Shown here piece by piece: positions 17,048 to 25,117 of a stretch of 56,917 nucleotides of DNA (positions within the stretch are counted from its first letter, which is position 1; each line of letters starts with the position of its first letter). Source of the DNA: Fibrobacter succinogenes (GTDB taxonomy: Bacteria; Fibrobacterota; Fibrobacteria; Fibrobacterales; Fibrobacteraceae); assembly GCA_902768715.1 (NCBI GenBank), contig CACXMH010000015.1, forward strand, positions 1 through 56,917, written 5' to 3'. The notes beneath the pieces are model-generated. The model did not search any database, was not told the origin of the DNA, and saw only the letters and a program-made list of their open reading frames with translations. The translations under genes were made by a program, and so were the position numbers.

Positions 17048-19474
17048 ATGAGTCTTCTTCAAGGAAGAAGCTTTGTTGCGTTGGGCATTGTGGCCGCCAG
17101 TTCTTTTTCGGTGGCCTTCGCCAAACAGGTGAATGTTTCTACTGTTGCCGAGCTCACTTCGGCGACGCTTGGCGCGAAGGCGGGTGATACCATCTGGGTA
17201 GCCCCGGGCAAGTATGAACTGCCCTCGTCCAACTGCCAAAATGACAAGTTCGTGAACGAGACGGGGCGCGATTGCGGCCTCATCTGGCTCGGTGCCGACG
17301 GTACAAAGAACAATCCCGTTGTCCTTGCCGGTTCGGATCCAACGAATCCTCCGGAGATTTACAGTTCCGATTACAAGCACAACTACGGCATTCACGTAAC
17401 GGGAAATTACGTTATCCTTAAAAATCTGAAAATTCATTCCTTCAGCAAGGGCGTGGTATTCGACAATTCCGTCGGGGCACTGATGGAAGACTGCGAGGTG
17501 TACCATACTGGAAACGAGATTGTCCATGTTCGTGATTCCAGCCAGCAGGTGACATTGAACCGCAACTTTATCCATGGCTCGGGTTACGAAATTGCGAGGT
17601 ACGGCGAAGGCATCTATGTCGGAACCTACAATACGGGGTGGGCATCTTCCCAGCAGGCCGACAGGGATGCTGGCTTTTGGGGGACTGACGCCTCACAACA
17701 CCGCTATAGCGGCTACGACTGGCGCGTGAACGATACGAAAATCACCTGCAACATTGTCAGCGGGACTACGGCCGAGAACATCGACGTGAAGGAAGGAACG
17801 GTCAGGGGTATTGTCCAGGGCAACATGTTCATTGGGGACAGTCTTGATTACAACGGCGAGGTGTCCTATGACGACGCAAATATCGACATGAAGGGCGCTT
17901 ACTGGACCGTTACCGGAAACTACTTCTATAATTCCAAAAAACAGGGGCTGCCTTATTACAATCCACATTTCAACTATTTTGTGGAAGAAGTGGTGATGCC
18001 GTCAAACGGGAATAAGGCTGGGAGTAATATTGAAAAATACGAGAAAGCTGTTGGCTACGTGGTCAGCGTTGACAAATACGCGCAGAACGGCTGGTGCGAC
18101 AACAGCGCAATCGATTCGAATGACTGCGTAGAGAGCAAGAACCACGTGGTAGAGGAAATCAGGGATGTCCGCAACGACTGCGAGGAACTTTTCAAGATTC
18201 CGGAGTCCGGCATCGGGTATTCGTCAAGCTTTACGCCGCCCTCCAGCGCGTCGGTCAATCCGTCCAGTTCGTCTTCGGTCATTTCCTCTTCAGAAAGTAC
18301 CTCTTATGAGACCGTGCGTTACGAGGCGGAAGATGCAACTTGCACTGGTACCGGATGTGAAACGAAATCTCACAAGGATGCTTCCGGTGGCAAGTACGTG
18401 CTTACCAAGAACGATGGCAATATCACGTTCAACATCAATGTTCCCTCCGCCGGGACATATACGGTCACCATACGTTACAATAATTCCGCCAATAACGCCA
18501 AGACCCAGGATATTTACGTGAACGGGACCAAGGTGAAATCTCAGGAATTCCCGGTGACTTTGGAAGGAAACGTGGGTGGCGCCAATGCCGCTTTTGCGGA
18601 CATGCCGGTGCAGGTATCCCTTAAGGCGGGTGCCAACACCATCGCCATCAACAAGAGCTGGGGCTATGTGGACATCGACTACATCGCAATCGATGTTCCC
18701 GTGTCGTCGGAAACAACATTCCAGACCGTGCGTTACGAGGCTGAGGAAGCATCTTGCGTTGGTTCCAAATGCGAAACGAAGAGCCACAAGGACGCTTCCG
18801 GTGGCAAATATGTACTTCCCAAGAACGAAGGGGACATAACCTTCAATATTGACGTTCCCACTGCTGGGAAATATGATATCCTCATCCGTTATAACAATTC
18901 TGCCAATAACGCAAAGACCCAGCATGTACTTGTGAACGGGGTTCAGGTAATGAACGTGGAATTCCCGGTGACACTCCCTGGTAATGTGGGTGGTGCCAAT
19001 GCCGTTTTCGCTGACACGACCATCACCTTCTCCTTGATGGCGGGAACCAACACCTTTGCCATTACCGCCTTCTGGGGCTATGTGGACATCGACTACATCG
19101 AGGTGGCTGTTCCTAATCAGAGCGGTCCGTCGTCTTCGGCGTCGGTGACATCATCTGCGTCTGCGCCTACCAGCAGTTCCTCGGCCTCATCTCCTGTTAG
19201 CAACTCCTCCGTGCAACCGGCTTCTAGCGCCTCTGCAACGGTAATTCCCTCCATTGCGGCAAATGTTCCCTTGTTCAGGGCCTATGCCGCAGGCAAGTCC
19301 ATTCATCTTGAAGGGGTGCAGCCGGGCCAGGCTTTCGCTGTCCTGGATATGCAGGGTAGGGTGCTACACTCTGGCAGAATTCCTGCAGCGTCGGGTGTTT
19401 CTGTCAACATGGACCGCCCGGGAGCTTACCTAGTCAGGGTTGGGTCAAGTGTGCGGACTGTGAAAACCTACTAA
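17048..19474 (+). CDS. Secreted right-handed beta-helix enzyme with two CBM6/35-like modules and sorting domain
   Basis: The start at 17048 is chosen because GGAGG sits 5 bases upstream and the signal peptide MSLLQGRSFVALGIVAASSF follows; an upstream ATG at 16991 lacks both. The 808-aa product has a beta-helix domain (~25-370) of pectate-lyase-like style (NYVILKNLKIHSF, GALMEDCEVYHTGNE). A Ser-rich linker follows, then two near-duplicate galactose-binding-like modules (~419-553 and ~557-690, each with VRYEAE, SHKDASGGKYV, RYNNSANNAKTQ and WGYVDIDYI), a second Ser-rich linker, and a ~70-residue C-terminal domain (FAVLDMQGRVLHSG, GAYLVRVGSSVRTVKTY) like type IX secretion sorting domains. It is probably a polysaccharide lyase or esterase-like enzyme acting on plant cell-wall glycans. 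The exact family is uncertain. Confidence 0.85.
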   Translation: MSLLQGRSFVALGIVAASSFSVAFAKQVNVSTVAELTSATLGAKAGDTIWVAPGKYELPSSNCQNDKFVNETGRDCGLIWLGADGTKNNPVVLAGSDPTNPPEIYSSDYKHNYGIHVTGNYVILKNLKIHSFSKGVVFDNSVGALMEDCEVYHTGNEIVHVRDSSQQVTLNRNFIHGSGYEIARYGEGIYVGTYNTGWASSQQADRDAGFWGTDASQHRYSGYDWRVNDTKITCNIVSGTTAENIDVKEGTVRGIVQGNMFIGDSLDYNGEVSYDDANIDMKGAYWTVTGNYFYNSKKQGLPYYNPHFNYFVEEVVMPSNGNKAGSNIEKYEKAVGYVVSVDKYAQNGWCDNSAIDSNDCVESKNHVVEEIRDVRNDCEELFKIPESGIGYSSSFTPPSSASVNPSSSSSVISSSESTSYETVRYEAEDATCTGTGCETKSHKDASGGKYVLTKNDGNITFNINVPSAGTYTVTIRYNNSANNAKTQDIYVNGTKVKSQEFPVTLEGNVGGANAAFADMPVQVSLKAGANTIAINKSWGYVDIDYIAIDVPVSSETTFQTVRYEAEEASCVGSKCETKSHKDASGGKYVLPKNEGDITFNIDVPTAGKYDILIRYNNSANNAKTQHVLVNGVQVMNVEFPVTLPGNVGGANAVFADTTITFSLMAGTNTFAITAFWGYVDIDYIEVAVPNQSGPSSSASVTSSASAPTSSSSASSPVSNSSVQPASSASATVIPSIAANVPLFRAYAAGKSIHLEGVQPGQAFAVLDMQGRVLHSGRIPAASGVSVNMDRPGAYLVRVGSSVRTVKTY

Positions 19475-19478
19475 ATCG

Positions 19479-19997
19479 TTATTTATTGCTCTTGAGCATA
19501 TCTTGGGCGAGTCTAGTTATTTGGCGGGCCTCTAAAACGCTCGCTTCACTGTACGTCGCCCATCCATTTTTGTTCTTTACGACCAGATAAGGGACGGCAT
19601 CCACATTGATATTGAGTTCTCTCTCATGAGCCTCGTGCCAGTAGAATGTTTTCCAATTCTGAGGAAAATCGCGTTTGTTCACCCACTTACGGATCTCGCG
19701 ATTAGAATTGCCTTCCATGCCGATGAGAATGTTTATCTTGTTTGATTGGAAAAAATCGTTCAGAGTTTTTAAGTTATCGACTTCTTCAGAACAATAGCGA
19801 CACCAGGTGCCCATGATGAAGATGAAGGCTCCATTTTCTCTGACACACTCCTCTAGGGTCACCGGTTTCCCATCAAGTAACGGAAGGACTTTGCCACTTA
19901 TGACTTCTTCGGCAAAGGGATTGAACCCCCTTACCTTGAAAACATAAAAGGCGGCGACAATGACAAATACGATAATGAAGATTTTTTTGTATGTCAT
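19479..19997 (-). CDS. Thioredoxin-fold (TlpA/redoxin-like) membrane-anchored protein
   Basis: The ATG at 19997 (MTYKKIFIIVFVIVAAFYVF, an N-terminal membrane anchor) is preferred over 20039; this gives 172 aa. The redox motif WCRYC (Cys66, Cys69) follows FIFIMGT, and the cis-Pro region is NVDAVPYLVVKNKNG. It is probably an extracytoplasmic thiol-disulfide reductase or oxidoreductase tethered to the inner membrane. It ends 4 bp from the stop of the convergent beta-helix enzyme. No cytochrome-maturation genes are nearby, so its substrate is unknown. Confidence 0.8.
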   Translation of the reverse strand: MTYKKIFIIVFVIVAAFYVFKVRGFNPFAEEVISGKVLPLLDGKPVTLEECVRENGAFIFIMGTWCRYCSEEVDNLKTLNDFFQSNKINILIGMEGNSNREIRKWVNKRDFPQNWKTFYWHEAHERELNINVDAVPYLVVKNKNGWATYSEASVLEARQITRLAQDMLKSNK

Positions 19998-20117
19998 AAC
20001 ATCAATATACCCTTTTTTGGAGTGAAAAGGATTGTGCACGATAGGATTTTCTGTCTTTTGAATTTTAGGGCTTGCCTCGGCTATTGAAAAGAATTTGTAA
20101 AAATTTTTGTACTGCTC

Positions 20118-20146
20118 TTGCCAAGATTCTAACTTTTAGGTACATT
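20118..20146 (+). promoter_or_regulatory. Candidate promoter of the XRE regulator operon
   Basis: TTGCCA (20118-20123) and TACATT (20141-20146) are separated by 17 bp. The leader that would follow contains a terminator-like hairpin and a palindrome. Confidence 0.3.
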
Positions 20147-20158
20147 AAAGCCCGACGA

Positions 20159-20191
20159 CGCATCTCGCTGTTTTAAGGCGAGGTGCGTTTT
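20159..20191 (+). terminator. Terminator-like hairpin in leader of XRE gene
   Basis: CGCATCTCGC and GCGAGGTGCG (20159-20168, 20178-20187) pair around a TGTTTTAAG loop, with one G-T pair, and are followed by TTTTGCG. It lies about 90 bp before the XRE start codon, so it may attenuate that operon. Confidence 0.45.
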
Positions 20192-20243
20192 GCGTTTAAG
20201 GGGTTTTCCTAATCGTCACGCAGAACGCCTCTAACAATCAACC

Positions 20244-20259
20244 AGCCGCGAATGCGGCT
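20244..20259. promoter_or_regulatory. Palindrome AGCCGC-GAAT-GCGGCT, candidate operator
   Basis: A perfect 6-bp inverted repeat with a 4-base centre lies between the candidate promoter and the AAGGAGG Shine-Dalgarno (20266-20272) of the XRE gene. It could be an autoregulatory operator or an RNA hairpin near the ribosome site. Confidence 0.4.
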
Positions 20260-20276
20260 ACAACGAAGGAGGCTAT

Positions 20277-20591
20277 ATGAAGTCTAAGAAAAACAGGGAA
20301 CGTCAGTCTGCGTTCCCTAATGTAGAGGTGCTCAATGCCGAAGACGAAGAGCCAGTCGAGATTATAAAGTCCGATTGGTTCAAGGAAATGGAGTCGTGTT
20401 CCACCCCCGCAGAGAGTTTGAAACTGCTTCGCACGACCTTTGGGTATACGCAGCAGCAGCTTGCTGGCAAGGTGGGGATTACCAAGCAGCAGGTGTCCGC
20501 GATGGAACGGGGTAGGGAGCCGATTGGCCGCAAGATGGCCCACAGGCTCGCAAATGCCTTGGGAACAAGTTACAAGAACCTGTTCTGGTAA
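20277..20591 (+). CDS. XRE-family helix-turn-helix transcriptional regulator
   Basis: This 104-aa protein has a C-terminal Cro/cI-type HTH: SLKLLRTTFGYTQQQLAGKV, GITKQQVSAMERGREPIG, and KMAHRLANALGTSYKNLFW. The first 45 residues are charged and acidic (AEDEEPVEII). The start is fixed by AAGGAGG 4 bases upstream. The architecture resembles the antitoxin component of HigBA/RelBE-like modules whose antitoxin carries the HTH at its C-terminus. No RelE/HigB-like toxin precedes it. The next gene encodes a CxxC protein 16 bp downstream. Confidence 0.85.
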   Translation: MKSKKNRERQSAFPNVEVLNAEDEEPVEIIKSDWFKEMESCSTPAESLKLLRTTFGYTQQQLAGKVGITKQQVSAMERGREPIGRKMAHRLANALGTSYKNLFW

Positions 20592-20607
20592 AAAGGGGGG
20601 GGCTGTT

Positions 20608-21078
20608 ATGGCGAAAAAGAATATGCCGCAAAAGTATCGCGAAGCCCATTGTGCGTGCTTTAAGAATTGGCGTTTGTTGAAAAAATCGAAAATGTGCGGA
20701 TGTTTCTGTTGCCTCAATACATACCCTGCTTCGGAGGTGGTGGATTGGTGTGTCGAAAGAGACCGCCGTCGGACGGCGATTTGTCCTTGTTGTGGCGTAG
20801 ATTCGGTAATCCCAGATGCGTCGGGATGGCCGTTGGATGCGGATTTTTTGAAGGAAATGGAGTATTGGTGGTTTAGAGCGAATGCGGTGTCTTATAAGGT
20901 GCCCGATAAAGTTGCGAAAAAAATCATTTCAATAGGGAAGAAGTTTGACTTTCTTCATAAAATCTTGCCGGGTGCGTTCCTTACTGCTGATTCCGATGGA
21001 AAAATCAAATTGCATGGAATTATTGACCCGAATAGCAAAGGCAAACTTTTCCCCGACCTGAAGGACGGGGGATTGTGA
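20608..21078 (+). CDS. CxxC-containing cytoplasmic protein of unknown function
   Basis: The ATG at 20608 follows a purine-rich AAAAGGGGGGGG run, giving 156 aa. Two CxxC knuckles (Cys32/Cys35 in CGCFCC and Cys59/Cys62 in CPCC) followed by GVDSVIPDASGWPLD suggest a bound zinc. The pattern GCFxC...ICPxCGxDSVI recurs in small uncharacterised bacterial cytoplasmic proteins I recall, none with a known function. The last ~40 residues (PGAFLTADSDGKIKLHGIID) may be specific to this protein. It is probably cotranscribed with the XRE regulator. Whether the pair is a toxin-antitoxin or stress module cannot be told. Confidence 0.65.
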   Translation: MAKKNMPQKYREAHCACFKNWRLLKKSKMCGCFCCLNTYPASEVVDWCVERDRRRTAICPCCGVDSVIPDASGWPLDADFLKEMEYWWFRANAVSYKVPDKVAKKIISIGKKFDFLHKILPGAFLTADSDGKIKLHGIIDPNSKGKLFPDLKDGGL

Positions 21079-21113
21079 GGGGATTTTATAAGATCTATAA
21101 TTCTTTATTTCTA

Positions 21114-21956
21114 CTAATCTCTTTGAAAAACCTTCTCGTAAAAGACCGGCTCACCATTTATGTCAACATAGCAAGAATACCTGGTTCTCCCCTTATAGAT
21201 ATTTTTAAATCTTATTTCTCTCAACCCTTTAGGATTATCATTTATCAAATGGGTTACATTCCCTTTAGAATCATACTCGTACCAAGCCTTATGATACCCA
21301 TGTTTTTCATATATCAGATTTCCATTGGAATCATATTCGTATAAAGCTTTTACATCACGAGAATCTTTTTCAAGTACTAGCCGTCCTTGAGAATCATATT
21401 CATACCAACTTTCTTCCTTGCTGTCTCTGTAGTGTAGTTCTTTCCCTTTAGAATTGTACTCACTCCAGTATTCATTGTCTTCGGAGTCCTTGCAATGCAT
21501 TGCGTTTTTCGTTGTTTCCGGAACACACCATTTTTCGTAGCCTTCGTTATCCCAAAAATATATTTCTATTCCCTTATTGTCGTATACGCTCCAGGATTCT
21601 TTTCCCAAGTGCTTCTCGGCGTATTTCTTCTTATTTCCGTTACGATCTAATTTGTAATCTAGTTTTGGAAGTACTACGAGTCTAGTAGAGTATTCAAAAA
21701 AGACGCGAGAAGCGCCAAATTTAAGGTGTACTCTGTTACCGCTGTTGTCATATCTGGACCACCTTTCTAAGCTACGTCCAAATTTTTCATAAACAATACG
21801 CCCATTCTGATCTATTCTTGACTCATTGCAGGAATACCATTTCCCTTCTAGGTAGTGAGTGGGCCATTTCATATCTAATTCTTCTTTACCGAAACAAAAA
21901 GATGAGAATGCGACTATTGGCAAGCATAGAATTAAAATTGTGTTGATTCTCTGCAT
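21114..21956 (-). CDS. Secreted YD-repeat-like protein
   Basis: This 280-aa protein has a signal peptide (MQRINTILILCLPIVAFSSFCFG), then about ten degenerate ~20-residue repeats of the form W-YEYDSxGNxxHxxD (for example WYEYDSQGRLVLEKD and LYEYDSNGNLIYEKHG). The repeats resemble YD/RHS or WWE-like toxin-shell repeats, but no RHS core, toxin domain or cage motif is present and the protein is short. Base composition is AT-rich compared with the flanking genes. Function unknown; a surface adhesin or carbohydrate-binding role is possible. Confidence 0.7.
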   Translation of the reverse strand: MQRINTILILCLPIVAFSSFCFGKEELDMKWPTHYLEGKWYSCNESRIDQNGRIVYEKFGRSLERWSRYDNSGNRVHLKFGASRVFFEYSTRLVVLPKLDYKLDRNGNKKKYAEKHLGKESWSVYDNKGIEIYFWDNEGYEKWCVPETTKNAMHCKDSEDNEYWSEYNSKGKELHYRDSKEESWYEYDSQGRLVLEKDSRDVKALYEYDSNGNLIYEKHGYHKAWYEYDSKGNVTHLINDNPKGLREIRFKNIYKGRTRYSCYVDINGEPVFYEKVFQRD

Positions 21957-22090
21957 AAAAGCCTCCTTTTGTTTTACCTATAATATACCTCTTTTACACT
22001 GACATAAAATGACAATTTGATTACAAATTTTCACTTGGTTTTCTTGATAAAAGATGGTCGTGTTATGCTTTTTCGAGGGTGTGAAAGGGT

Positions 22091-22105
22091 GATGCCGGCA
22101 TGACA
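22091..22105 (-). repeat. Palindromic repeat D-like, short copy
   Basis: GATGCCGGCATGACA contains the palindrome ATGCCGGCAT and ends in the shared ATGACA. Confidence 0.55.
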
Positions 22106-22114
22106 AGAGGGGGC

Positions 22115-22150
22115 GGGGCGTTGCGGGGTGTCCCCGCAGAGGGGGTAGGG
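22115..22150 (+). repeat. Repeat E, copy in rpsO upstream region
   Basis: The 23 bases at 22115-22137 are identical to 13797-13819, then AGAGGGGGTAGGGG. It is directly followed by GAAGACTTGCCC, the outer stem of the nested repeat C copy. Confidence 0.85.
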
Positions 22151-22155
22151 GAAGA

Positions 22156-22210
22156 CTTGCCCTAGATCCTTCGACTCCACTTCGTTCCGCTCAGGATGAC
22201 ACGGGGCAAG
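22156..22210. repeat. Repeat C nested in CTTGCCC / GGGCAAG stem
   Basis: Repeat C (22164-22202, AGATCCTTCGACT through CCGCTCAGGATGACA) lies between CTTGCCC (22156-22162) and GGGCAAG (22204-22210). The same arrangement, with the same outer arms, occurs at 55520-55566. Confidence 0.8.
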
Positions 22211-22255
22211 GCTTCGCCGAGGGGGAGGCATCCCCCCCCCTTAACGAGGGATTGT

Positions 22256-22290
22256 GATTGCTTCGGCCCTATTCGGGCCTTGCAATGACA
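22256..22290 (-). repeat. Repeat H (GATTGCTTCGG...TTGCAATGACA)
   Basis: ATTGC and GCAAT arms enclose GGCCC/GGGCC, giving a two-tier hairpin that ends in ATGACA. Confidence 0.7.
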
Positions 22291-22307
22291 AGTGTGTGTG
22301 GATCGGA

Positions 22308-22334
22308 GCTGCCCGCTCGGCGGCGGGCATGACA
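22308..22334 (-). repeat. Palindromic repeat D-like (GCCCGC...GCGGGCATGACA)
   Basis: GCCCGCtcggcGGCGGGC is followed by ATGACA. It belongs with the TGTCAT-ended hairpins at 15501 and 46479. Confidence 0.65.
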
Positions 22335-22537
22335 TTTTAGTGCTTTTAGGCTGTTTTTGGCCCGTTTTTACTCGTCTTTCGCCTTTTGCCGCTGGTCTTT
22401 TACCTATATTTCTGGCCCGTAGTTGCATTTTTGCCTTGGTCCTGCGTCCAGATTCGCCAATTCCACTGGGCCTAAAGCAGGGAAACTCGGGCATAAACAT
22501 GTAATTAGTTAAACAATCAAAAAAAGGAATGGCTATA

Positions 22538-22810
22538 ATGGCTACTATCACTAAGGAAAAAGCTGCAGAGCTCACCGCCAAGTTCGGCGCCAACGAAAAG
22601 GATACCGGAAACGTCCGCGTGCAGGTCGCTATCCTCACCGAAAAGATCAAGAACTTGACCGAACACATCAAGACCCACAAGAAGGACTTCCACTCCCTCC
22701 GCGGTCTGTCCATGATGGTTGCAAAGCGCAAGAACCTCCTCAAGTACTACGGCGAAAAGGACATTGTCGCCGCTCGTGCTCTCATCAAGGAACTCGGTCT
22801 CCGCGGCTAA
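22538..22810 (+). CDS. rpsO: 30S ribosomal protein S15
   Basis: The ATG at 22538 is chosen over 22529 because AGGA at 22525-22528 then sits 9 bases upstream, and because 90 aa matches the usual ~89. Family signatures are DTGNVRVQVAILTEKIKNLT, HIKTHKKDFHSLRGL and RKNLLKYY. S15 binds the 16S rRNA central domain early in 30S assembly. It lies 21 bp ahead of pnp, the classic rpsO-pnp order in which both are often regulated at the RNA level. Confidence 0.97.
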   Translation: MATITKEKAAELTAKFGANEKDTGNVRVQVAILTEKIKNLTEHIKTHKKDFHSLRGLSMMVAKRKNLLKYYGEKDIVAARALIKELGLRG

Positions 22811-22831
22811 TCTGCGGACTGGAGATAATCT

Positions 22832-25081
22832 ATGTCTATTGATGCTTATCATCAAAAGTACGGCAAGATGCTGGACCCCAAGGAAGTGTCCGTGACGCTT
22901 CCCGACGGCCGCGTCATTACGTTTGAAACGGGCCGTATTGCAAAGCAGGCACGTGGTGCTGCTGTCGCCAAGATGGGTGACGCCTTCGTGCTTTCTACCG
23001 TTTGCTACGGCGAAGAGAAGGAAGGTGATTTCTTCCCGCTCACCGTCGAATACCGCGAAAAGGCCTACGCTGCCGGTCGCCTTCCGGGTGGCTACAACAA
23101 GCGCGAAGCCGGTCGCCCCTCCGACGAGGAAACTCTTTCCGCCCGTATCATCGACCGCCCCATTCGCCCGATGTTCCCCGAGAACTTCACCCGCGAAGTC
23201 CAGGTGATCGTGCAGGTCCTGTCTGCTGACCGCAAGTTCGCACCCGACGTGCTGGGCGTGTCTGCAGCCTCCCTCTCTATCGGTCTTTCTGAACTGCCCT
23301 TCGAACAGCAGGTTGCCGCCGTACGCGTGGCCGTGGTCGATGGTCAGAACATCGTGATGCCCACCTACGAACAGATGGCCTGCGCCGATCTGGACCTGGT
23401 GGTCGCCGGTACCGAAGATTCCGTCTGCATGGTGGAAGGCGGTGCCTACGAAGTGTCCGAAGACACGATGATCAACGCAATTCTCGCCGGTCACGAAGCC
23501 ATCAAGCTCATGTGCAAGGCCCAACAGGAACTGGTGGACCGCTGCGCTAAGCCCAAGATGGAACTCAAGCCGCAGCACGTTGGCGAAGCCCACGAAAAGC
23601 TTCTCGCCACGGTGAAGGAAGTCGTGTGGGACGAACTGAACAAGGACGTCCACTCCAACATGGTGAAGACCGACTTCTATCCGGCTATGGCAGACCTCTG
23701 CGCGAAGATGCTCGAAGACGAACGCATTCTCGCTATCATTGGCAAGGACGAGGAACAGGATCCTGCTCTCGTTGCAGACGCTAAGGCAATCTTCAGCGAC
23801 TACGAACGCACTGCCATGCGCGAAATGATCCTGAACGAAGACGTGCGTCTCGACGGCCGTACGACGACCGAAGTCCGCCCGATCGAAATCGAACTGGGCG
23901 TTCTCCCCAGCGCTCACGGTTCTGCGATCTTCCAGCGTGGCGAAACCCAGGGTCTCGTTGTCTGCACGCTCGGCTCCAAGGCCGACGAACAGCGCTACGA
24001 AAGCCTGCAGGGCGAAGGCTCCAAGAGCTACATGCTGCATTACAACTTCCCGCCGTACTGCGTGGGTGAATGCAAGCGCCTCGGCATGAGCCGCCGCGAA
24101 ATCGGTCACGGCCACCTCGCCGAACGCTCTCTCGCTGCCGTTCTTCCGCTGCCGGAAGACTTCCCGTACACCATCCGCGTGGTTTCCGAAATTCAGGAAT
24201 CCAACGGTTCTTCTTCCATGGCCTCTGTTTGCGGTGGCTGCCTCAGCTTGATGGACGCTGGCGTTCCTATCAAGGCTCCGGTCGCAGGTGTCGCCATGGG
24301 CCTCATCTCCGAAAAGGGTTCCGTGAAGGAAGGCGGCAAGATCAAGATTTTGACCGACATCACCGGTACGGAAGACCACCTCGGCGATATGGACTTCAAG
24401 GTGACGGGTACTGCCGAAGGTATCACAGCCTTCCAGATGGATATCAAGATCCGCGGCATTACGCCGGAACTCATGCGCGAAGCTCTGGAACAGGCTCGCC
24501 AAGGCCGTCTGCACATTCTCGGCAAGATGGCTGAGCTGGGCCTCGCCGCTCCCCGGCCGAAGGTTTCCGAGAAGGCTCCGACCATGATCAAGATGCGCAT
24601 CCCGACCAACAAGATCCGCGACGTCATCGGTTCCGGTGGCTCCGTGATTAAGGGCATGCAGTCTCAGACGGGTTGCACGATCAACATTGACGACGATGGC
24701 AACATCGACATTGCCGCCCCGAGTGGCAAGGCTGCTGCAGTGTGCCGCCGCATGATCGAAGAACTCACTGCCGAACCCGAACCGGGCCGCAAGTACAAGG
24801 GCAAGGTCAAGACGATCCAGCCGTTTGGCGCATTCGTCGAGATTCTCCCGGGCCGCGACGGTCTCGTGCACATCTCTGAACTTGCCGACCACCGCGTCGA
24901 GAAGGTCGAAGACGTTGTTCACGTCGGTGACGAAGTCGAAGTGCTCTGCCTCGGTGTGGACCCGAAGGGCAAGGTGAAGCTTTCCATGAAGGCTTTGCTC
25001 CCGACCAAGCCCGCTGCAGAAGCTCCGGCCGCTGATGCACCTGCTGCAGAAGCCGCTCCGGAAGCTCCGGCTGAAGCCTAG
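22832..25081 (+). CDS. pnp: Polyribonucleotide nucleotidyltransferase (PNPase)
   Basis: This 749-aa phosphorolytic 3'-5' exoribonuclease belongs to the RNA degradation machinery. It has two RNase PH domains (first with LPGGYNKREAGRPSDEETLS and RIIDRPIRPMFP; second with QRGETQGLVVCTLGS and YMLHYNFPPYCVGE), a KH domain (KIRDVIGSGGSVIKGMQSQT) and a C-terminal S1 domain (GKVKTIQPFGAFVEILPGRD). The tail is Ala/Pro/Glu-rich. The catalytic Asp region of the second PH domain (GDMDFKVTG) is present. It is cotranscribed with rpsO and ends in a strong terminator. Confidence 0.98.
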   Translation: MSIDAYHQKYGKMLDPKEVSVTLPDGRVITFETGRIAKQARGAAVAKMGDAFVLSTVCYGEEKEGDFFPLTVEYREKAYAAGRLPGGYNKREAGRPSDEETLSARIIDRPIRPMFPENFTREVQVIVQVLSADRKFAPDVLGVSAASLSIGLSELPFEQQVAAVRVAVVDGQNIVMPTYEQMACADLDLVVAGTEDSVCMVEGGAYEVSEDTMINAILAGHEAIKLMCKAQQELVDRCAKPKMELKPQHVGEAHEKLLATVKEVVWDELNKDVHSNMVKTDFYPAMADLCAKMLEDERILAIIGKDEEQDPALVADAKAIFSDYERTAMREMILNEDVRLDGRTTTEVRPIEIELGVLPSAHGSAIFQRGETQGLVVCTLGSKADEQRYESLQGEGSKSYMLHYNFPPYCVGECKRLGMSRREIGHGHLAERSLAAVLPLPEDFPYTIRVVSEIQESNGSSSMASVCGGCLSLMDAGVPIKAPVAGVAMGLISEKGSVKEGGKIKILTDITGTEDHLGDMDFKVTGTAEGITAFQMDIKIRGITPELMREALEQARQGRLHILGKMAELGLAAPRPKVSEKAPTMIKMRIPTNKIRDVIGSGGSVIKGMQSQTGCTINIDDDGNIDIAAPSGKAAAVCRRMIEELTAEPEPGRKYKGKVKTIQPFGAFVEILPGRDGLVHISELADHRVEKVEDVVHVGDEVEVLCLGVDPKGKVKLSMKALLPTKPAAEAPAADAPAAEAAPEAPAEA

Positions 25082-25117
25082 TCGAACAGATCAACTCGTT
25101 CGTTTTAGATAAATTAA

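Larger units (their letters stand above)
21957..22537. other. Repeat-rich intergenic region upstream of rpsO
   Basis: This 580-bp gap has no convincing ORF. It contains at least five hairpin repeats ending in ATGACA or TGTCAT (22091-22105, 22164-22202, 22256-22290, 22308-22334 and the repeat E copy at 22115). Downstream is the rpsO leader with an AT-rich TTTACCTATATT stretch near 22400. The rpsO promoter presumably lies in 22380-22520, but I cannot assign boxes with confidence. Confidence 0.7.

Noticed and set aside
22292..22504. A 70-codon ORF upstream of rpsO
   Set aside because: It starts within a hairpin repeat and has no ribosome site or motif.
22517..24922. 801-codon minus-strand frame opposite pnp
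   Set aside because: It is a shadow of rpsO-pnp, whose identity is certain; the product has no recognisable domain.
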